Assembly: GCA_023384415.1 (NCBI GenBank) | Contig: JAHDWJ010000016.1 | Span: 62,001 to 126,000 of the forward strand | From: Anaerolineae bacterium | GTDB taxonomy: Bacteria > Chloroflexota > Anaerolineae > Promineifilales > Promineifilaceae | Reading direction: 5' to 3' | Length of the DNA: 64,000 nucleotides | Shown here: piece after piece, positions 61,175 through 64,000 of the stretch | Layout of the letters: every line of letters begins with the position of its first letter | Position numbering within the stretch: the stretch's first letter is position 1 | The notes under the pieces: model-generated | Database searches by the model: none | Seen by the model: the letters and a program-made list of their open reading frames with translations, nothing else | What the model was told of the DNA's origin: nothing | Translations under genes and position numbers: made by a program

Positions 61175-63862
61175 TTATACTTCATCAAAGCCAATCTCCA
61201 AATCGTCGTTTCGTTCATCTCCACCCATTTTGCTCGCAGAAGCAAGGTGATTAACTGCCTCTGATTGATCCTCGTTCTCAAGGCCAACCACCTCCCGCGC
61301 TTTACTGGTGCCGGTGGGGGGGCCGATGATGCCTTGCTCTTCCATCATATCAATCAGCCGGGCGGCACGGGTGTAGCCGATACGGAAACGGCGTTGTAAC
61401 AGGCTGGTAGAGGCTTTTTTCATCTCTCGCACCATGGCAATCGCTTCTGGCAGCAGTTCATCCTCATACTGCGCGGCATCCTCTTGAGCGATCAAATCTT
61501 CCCACAATGGCTGCTGTGCCTGGGGGTGGGGGGATGGGGCAAGGGGACGAGGGGGTACAGCCAGGCGTGGTTCAGCATTGACTGGCTGACCACTGGAAAA
61601 AGTAGGGGCTGGGGGTACAGCTTTAGGGTCGGTGTTAATGATGGGGGGAGGGGGGGGCTGGCGGTTAGCCATCGGTGGTTGGCCGCTGATGGTTGGTGGC
61701 TGGGGTCTGGCGGCCAACTGTCCACTATTCACGGCTGGCTGCTTACCGCTCATCATTTGCTTGCTCTCTGGGGTGATTAAATTATTTCGTCTGGCCTGCT
61801 GCCAGAAGGCGATCAACTTATCTAACTCTCCATCACCGACATAGCAGCCCTGAAGACGAACCGGCGCGGCCGCGTCCGGGCTTTGGAACAACATATCCCC
61901 CTGGCCTAACAGCCGTTCCGCCCCCACACTGTCCAAAATAACCCGGCTGTCGGTGCTAGAAGCGACGGCAAAGGCGATCCGGGCCGGGAAGTTGGCCTTG
62001 ATCAACCCGGTCACCACATCTACTGAAGGGCGTTGGGTGGCTAAAATCATATGAATGCCGGTGGCACGGGCCATCTGGGCTAGTCGGGTAATTCCTCGCT
62101 CCGTCTCATCCGGAGCCAACATCATTAAATCGGCCAACTCATCAATAATAATGACGATATAGGGTAGCTTTTCCCCTTTTTCCTTGAGCAGCTTTTTATT
62201 GTACTCCTGGATATTACGTACCGCGGCCGCCGAAAACGCTTTGTACCGCTTATCCATCTCGCGCAAAGCCCATTGCAGCGTTCCTACGACCCGCTCTAAA
62301 TCTACCACTACCGGAGCAGCTAAATGGGGAATGCCATTGTAGCCGGTCAACTCTACCCGCTTGGGGTCTACCATCACCAGTTTCAAATCATCGGGGGTGT
62401 TTTGCAGAATGAGGCAGGCGATAATGCCGTTGACACAGACAGATTTACCCGACCCGGTGGCTCCGGCGATAAGTAAATGGGGCATTTTGGTTAAATCGGC
62501 GGCCACCGACTGGCCTGCCACATCCTGGCCCAGGCCAATCGCCAGGGGTGATTTTATTTTTTGGAAGGCGGCCGATTCCATTACATCGCGCAGAGATACA
62601 ACGGCTTTAGCGGCGTTGGGGACTTCAATGCCCACATACCCTTTGCCGGGTACAGGGGCCTGGATACGGATGCTGCGGGCGGAAAGGGCTAAAGCCAGAT
62701 CATCGGCCAGACTGGCGATTTTACCCACTTTCACTTTAGTCCGTTTGCCGTTGCGCTGTTCTATGAAGAGAGGCTCGACACCGTACTGGATAACGGTGGG
62801 GCCAAATTGGGTATCCACTAGTTTGACCGGGGCCCCAAAACTTTCCAATGTTTTCTCAATAACGCCGACTTGTTCACGGATGTAATCGTTGTTGGCATCT
62901 TGTTCGCTGCCCATTTCTAATAGCTCCGCCAGGTTGGGCCGGGGCCAATTTTGGGCTGGGGTCTGTCCCACGAAAATAGGCTGGGGAGCTGAGGCTTCTT
63001 CGACGGTAGTGGGCTTGGCCGGTGGGGCCGGCGGCCGCACGGCTGTTGGTGTGGGTGAAACACGTTTTGCTGGCTCAGTTAATGCAGCTGTAGGAGCGGG
63101 CCGGGGCGCGGCCGCAGCCGGTTTCTTGTCAAAAGAAAGAGCGGGCTGGATAGGGTGGCCATCGGGAGGTGGGGGAACTGGGCGGGGGCTGATGGAGCGG
63201 GGGGCTGGGGCATTGGCTGGCGGCCGTGTGGCCGTTACAGCCTGGCGTAACCCGTTCAGGCTGTTGATAATATCCGTTTTGGTGAGGCCAGTGAACAGGA
63301 TCGTGGCAATCCCCCCCACTACCAGATAAAGCAGAAGGGTAGCGGCCATGCCTATAATCTGGGCCAGGGTAGCCACCAACATGGCTCCTAGATAACCGCC
63401 ACCCAGGCCCGCGGCCGCGACCTGCCAGACATCATCCGGGGTATTCTGTTGGGCCACGGCGATAAAAGTGGCTAATGCTTCAAAACAGAGAAACAGCCCT
63501 CCCAGGCCGATAAGGCGATAGGTGGGCAGGCGGGGGGGCTGCTCCATCCCCCACAATACCAGATAAAAGCCGGCCGCCAGCAGGGTGAGCGGCACAAAAA
63601 TCCCCCCCCAACCAAAACTGCGCCAGATTAAATTAGCGATAGTGCCTAAAAGCTGCCCTTGCTCTGGAGAAAGTAAGCTCAGGGTAATGGCAAAGGTAGC
63701 CAGGGTGAGGGCAATACCAAAAATAATCGCTTTTTGGTGGATATTTAACGTGAAAGAACGCGGCCGCCTGGCTCGTTCCGTTTTAGCTGGGGGGCGTTTG
63801 CGAGCCGGGGCTTTATTGCTGGGTTGTTGTTTTGGAGATGGGTTTTGCTTTCGTGTTGCCAT
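61175..63862 (-). CDS. ftsK: FtsK/SpoIIIE-type DNA translocase
   Basis: 895 residues. N-terminal basic tail, four membrane helices (about 45-205), a Pro/Ala-rich linker (about 215-300), the alpha-beta motor domain (about 315-745), and a C-terminal gamma winged helix (RRFRIGYTRAARLIDMMEEQG). Motor motifs: GATGSGKSVCVNGIIAC (Walker A, about residue 462), VIIIDELADLMM (Walker B) and ATQRPSVDVVTG. It pumps DNA toward the dif site at the division septum to resolve chromosomes. A long Pro/Gln-rich insertion (about 725-800) lies before the gamma domain. Upstream of menG on the minus strand. The spacer beyond 63862 has no gene. Confidence 0.95.
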   Translation of the reverse strand: MATRKQNPSPKQQPSNKAPARKRPPAKTERARRPRSFTLNIHQKAIIFGIALTLATFAITLSLLSPEQGQLLGTIANLIWRSFGWGGIFVPLTLLAAGFYLVLWGMEQPPRLPTYRLIGLGGLFLCFEALATFIAVAQQNTPDDVWQVAAAGLGGGYLGAMLVATLAQIIGMAATLLLYLVVGGIATILFTGLTKTDIINSLNGLRQAVTATRPPANAPAPRSISPRPVPPPPDGHPIQPALSFDKKPAAAAPRPAPTAALTEPAKRVSPTPTAVRPPAPPAKPTTVEEASAPQPIFVGQTPAQNWPRPNLAELLEMGSEQDANNDYIREQVGVIEKTLESFGAPVKLVDTQFGPTVIQYGVEPLFIEQRNGKRTKVKVGKIASLADDLALALSARSIRIQAPVPGKGYVGIEVPNAAKAVVSLRDVMESAAFQKIKSPLAIGLGQDVAGQSVAADLTKMPHLLIAGATGSGKSVCVNGIIACLILQNTPDDLKLVMVDPKRVELTGYNGIPHLAAPVVVDLERVVGTLQWALREMDKRYKAFSAAAVRNIQEYNKKLLKEKGEKLPYIVIIIDELADLMMLAPDETERGITRLAQMARATGIHMILATQRPSVDVVTGLIKANFPARIAFAVASSTDSRVILDSVGAERLLGQGDMLFQSPDAAAPVRLQGCYVGDGELDKLIAFWQQARRNNLITPESKQMMSGKQPAVNSGQLAARPQPPTISGQPPMANRQPPPPPIINTDPKAVPPAPTFSSGQPVNAEPRLAVPPRPLAPSPHPQAQQPLWEDLIAQEDAAQYEDELLPEAIAMVREMKKASTSLLQRRFRIGYTRAARLIDMMEEQGIIGPPTGTSKAREVVGLENEDQSEAVNHLASASKMGGDERNDDLEIGFDEV

Positions 63863-64000
63863 CGCTCAAATGTTCCTGTAAACCGTAACAATTATATCAC
63901 ACCCCCAAAATCGTGATCGTATTCATAATCGTAATCGTAATCGAAAAACCGATTACGACAGCGATCACGGTTGGTCAAGGCAGTGGCAGGAGCAAAAGAT
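63863..64000. other. Spacer with AATCGT direct repeats
   Basis: Contains four or five AATCGTGATCG / AATCGTAATCG-type words (about 63909-63945) and an inverted CGATTACGA near 63950. No gene seen before the window ends. Confidence 0.5.

Larger units (their letters stand above)
9..63768. repeat. Highly iterated palindrome GCGGCCGC, about 129 copies
   Basis: The octamer GCGGCCGC (NotI site) was counted by eye about 129 times from position 9 to 63768, mean spacing near 500 bp. At roughly 55-56% GC, two or three are expected. Copies are mostly inside genes on both strands and fall in all three frames, coding AAA, RP or GR. Twice, two copies overlap (1366/1372 and 7729/7735). A few are intergenic (about 11114, 30623, 30914, 49756). 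The largest gaps are about 8747-11113 (all of thrS), 49764-52155 (two permeases) and 57670-59783. This resembles HIP1 (GCGATCGC) of cyanobacteria. The count is manual and may be off by a few. Confidence 0.9.

Overview
The window is a chromosomal segment of a bacterium that is most plausibly a member of the Chloroflexota (Anaerolineae or a relative). This is inferred from the mix of genes, not from a marker: menaquinone genes, a fused korA/korB ferredoxin oxidoreductase, a tricorn-type S41 protease, a T-box-controlled threonyl-tRNA synthetase without a TGS domain, PPC-repeat lipoproteins, a LytR-CpsA-Psr protein, and no outer-membrane assembly genes. There is no rRNA and no CRISPR array; there is one tRNA (Leu, GAG).

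Layout. 1-8785: cut glycosyltransferase, APH(3')-like gene fragment, ILVBL-type ThDP enzyme, bifunctional penicillin-binding protein, a lipase-like hydrolase between two matching palindromes, four DnaA-box-like nonamers, and two membrane proteins. 8889-18011: thrS with T-box leader, LCP protein, PPC lipoprotein, ComEC and a LysM protein. 18199-23313: four same-strand genes that look like effector cargo of an extracellular contractile injection system (eCIS): a metzincin/OmpA protein, an emfourin-like possible inhibitor, a double YkgJ Cys-cluster protein and a coiled-coil C39-like cysteine protease. 23320-30489: NAD-kinase-like protein, decayed vapBC pair, amine oxidase, SPFH protein, DUF1684 protein, prepilin peptidase and PIG-L deacetylase. 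30974-39440: Ser/Thr kinase, GCS2-type ligase and menD-menB-menE-menH. 39623-46031: tRNA-Leu, epimerase, metallopeptidase, AIM24 protein and korAB. 46112-53799: tricorn-like protease and a YufP/YufQ/YufO-type nucleoside or sugar ABC transporter without its binding protein. 54312-63862: duplicated beta-propeller lipoprotein, a GNAT-nucleotidyltransferase fusion, AlbA_2 regulator, menG/ubiE and FtsK.

The most striking global property is the octamer GCGGCCGC. By eye I counted about 129 copies (about one per 0.5 kb) where base composition predicts two or three. It occurs in nearly every gene in all reading frames (Ala-Ala-Ala, Arg-Pro or Gly-Arg) and looks like an analogue of the cyanobacterial HIP1 palindrome. 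The spacers also carry several dispersed repeat families: paired 15-bp palindromes, covarying hairpins, two MITE-like copies, CACAGAT foldbacks and others. Some run into the 3' ends of genes.

Functional links: menD/B/E/H and the distant menG cover part of menaquinone synthesis (menF, menC and menA are not here). PBP, LCP and FtsK serve envelope and division. Starts were moved downstream where a Shine-Dalgarno sequence and family alignment favoured it; each case is stated.
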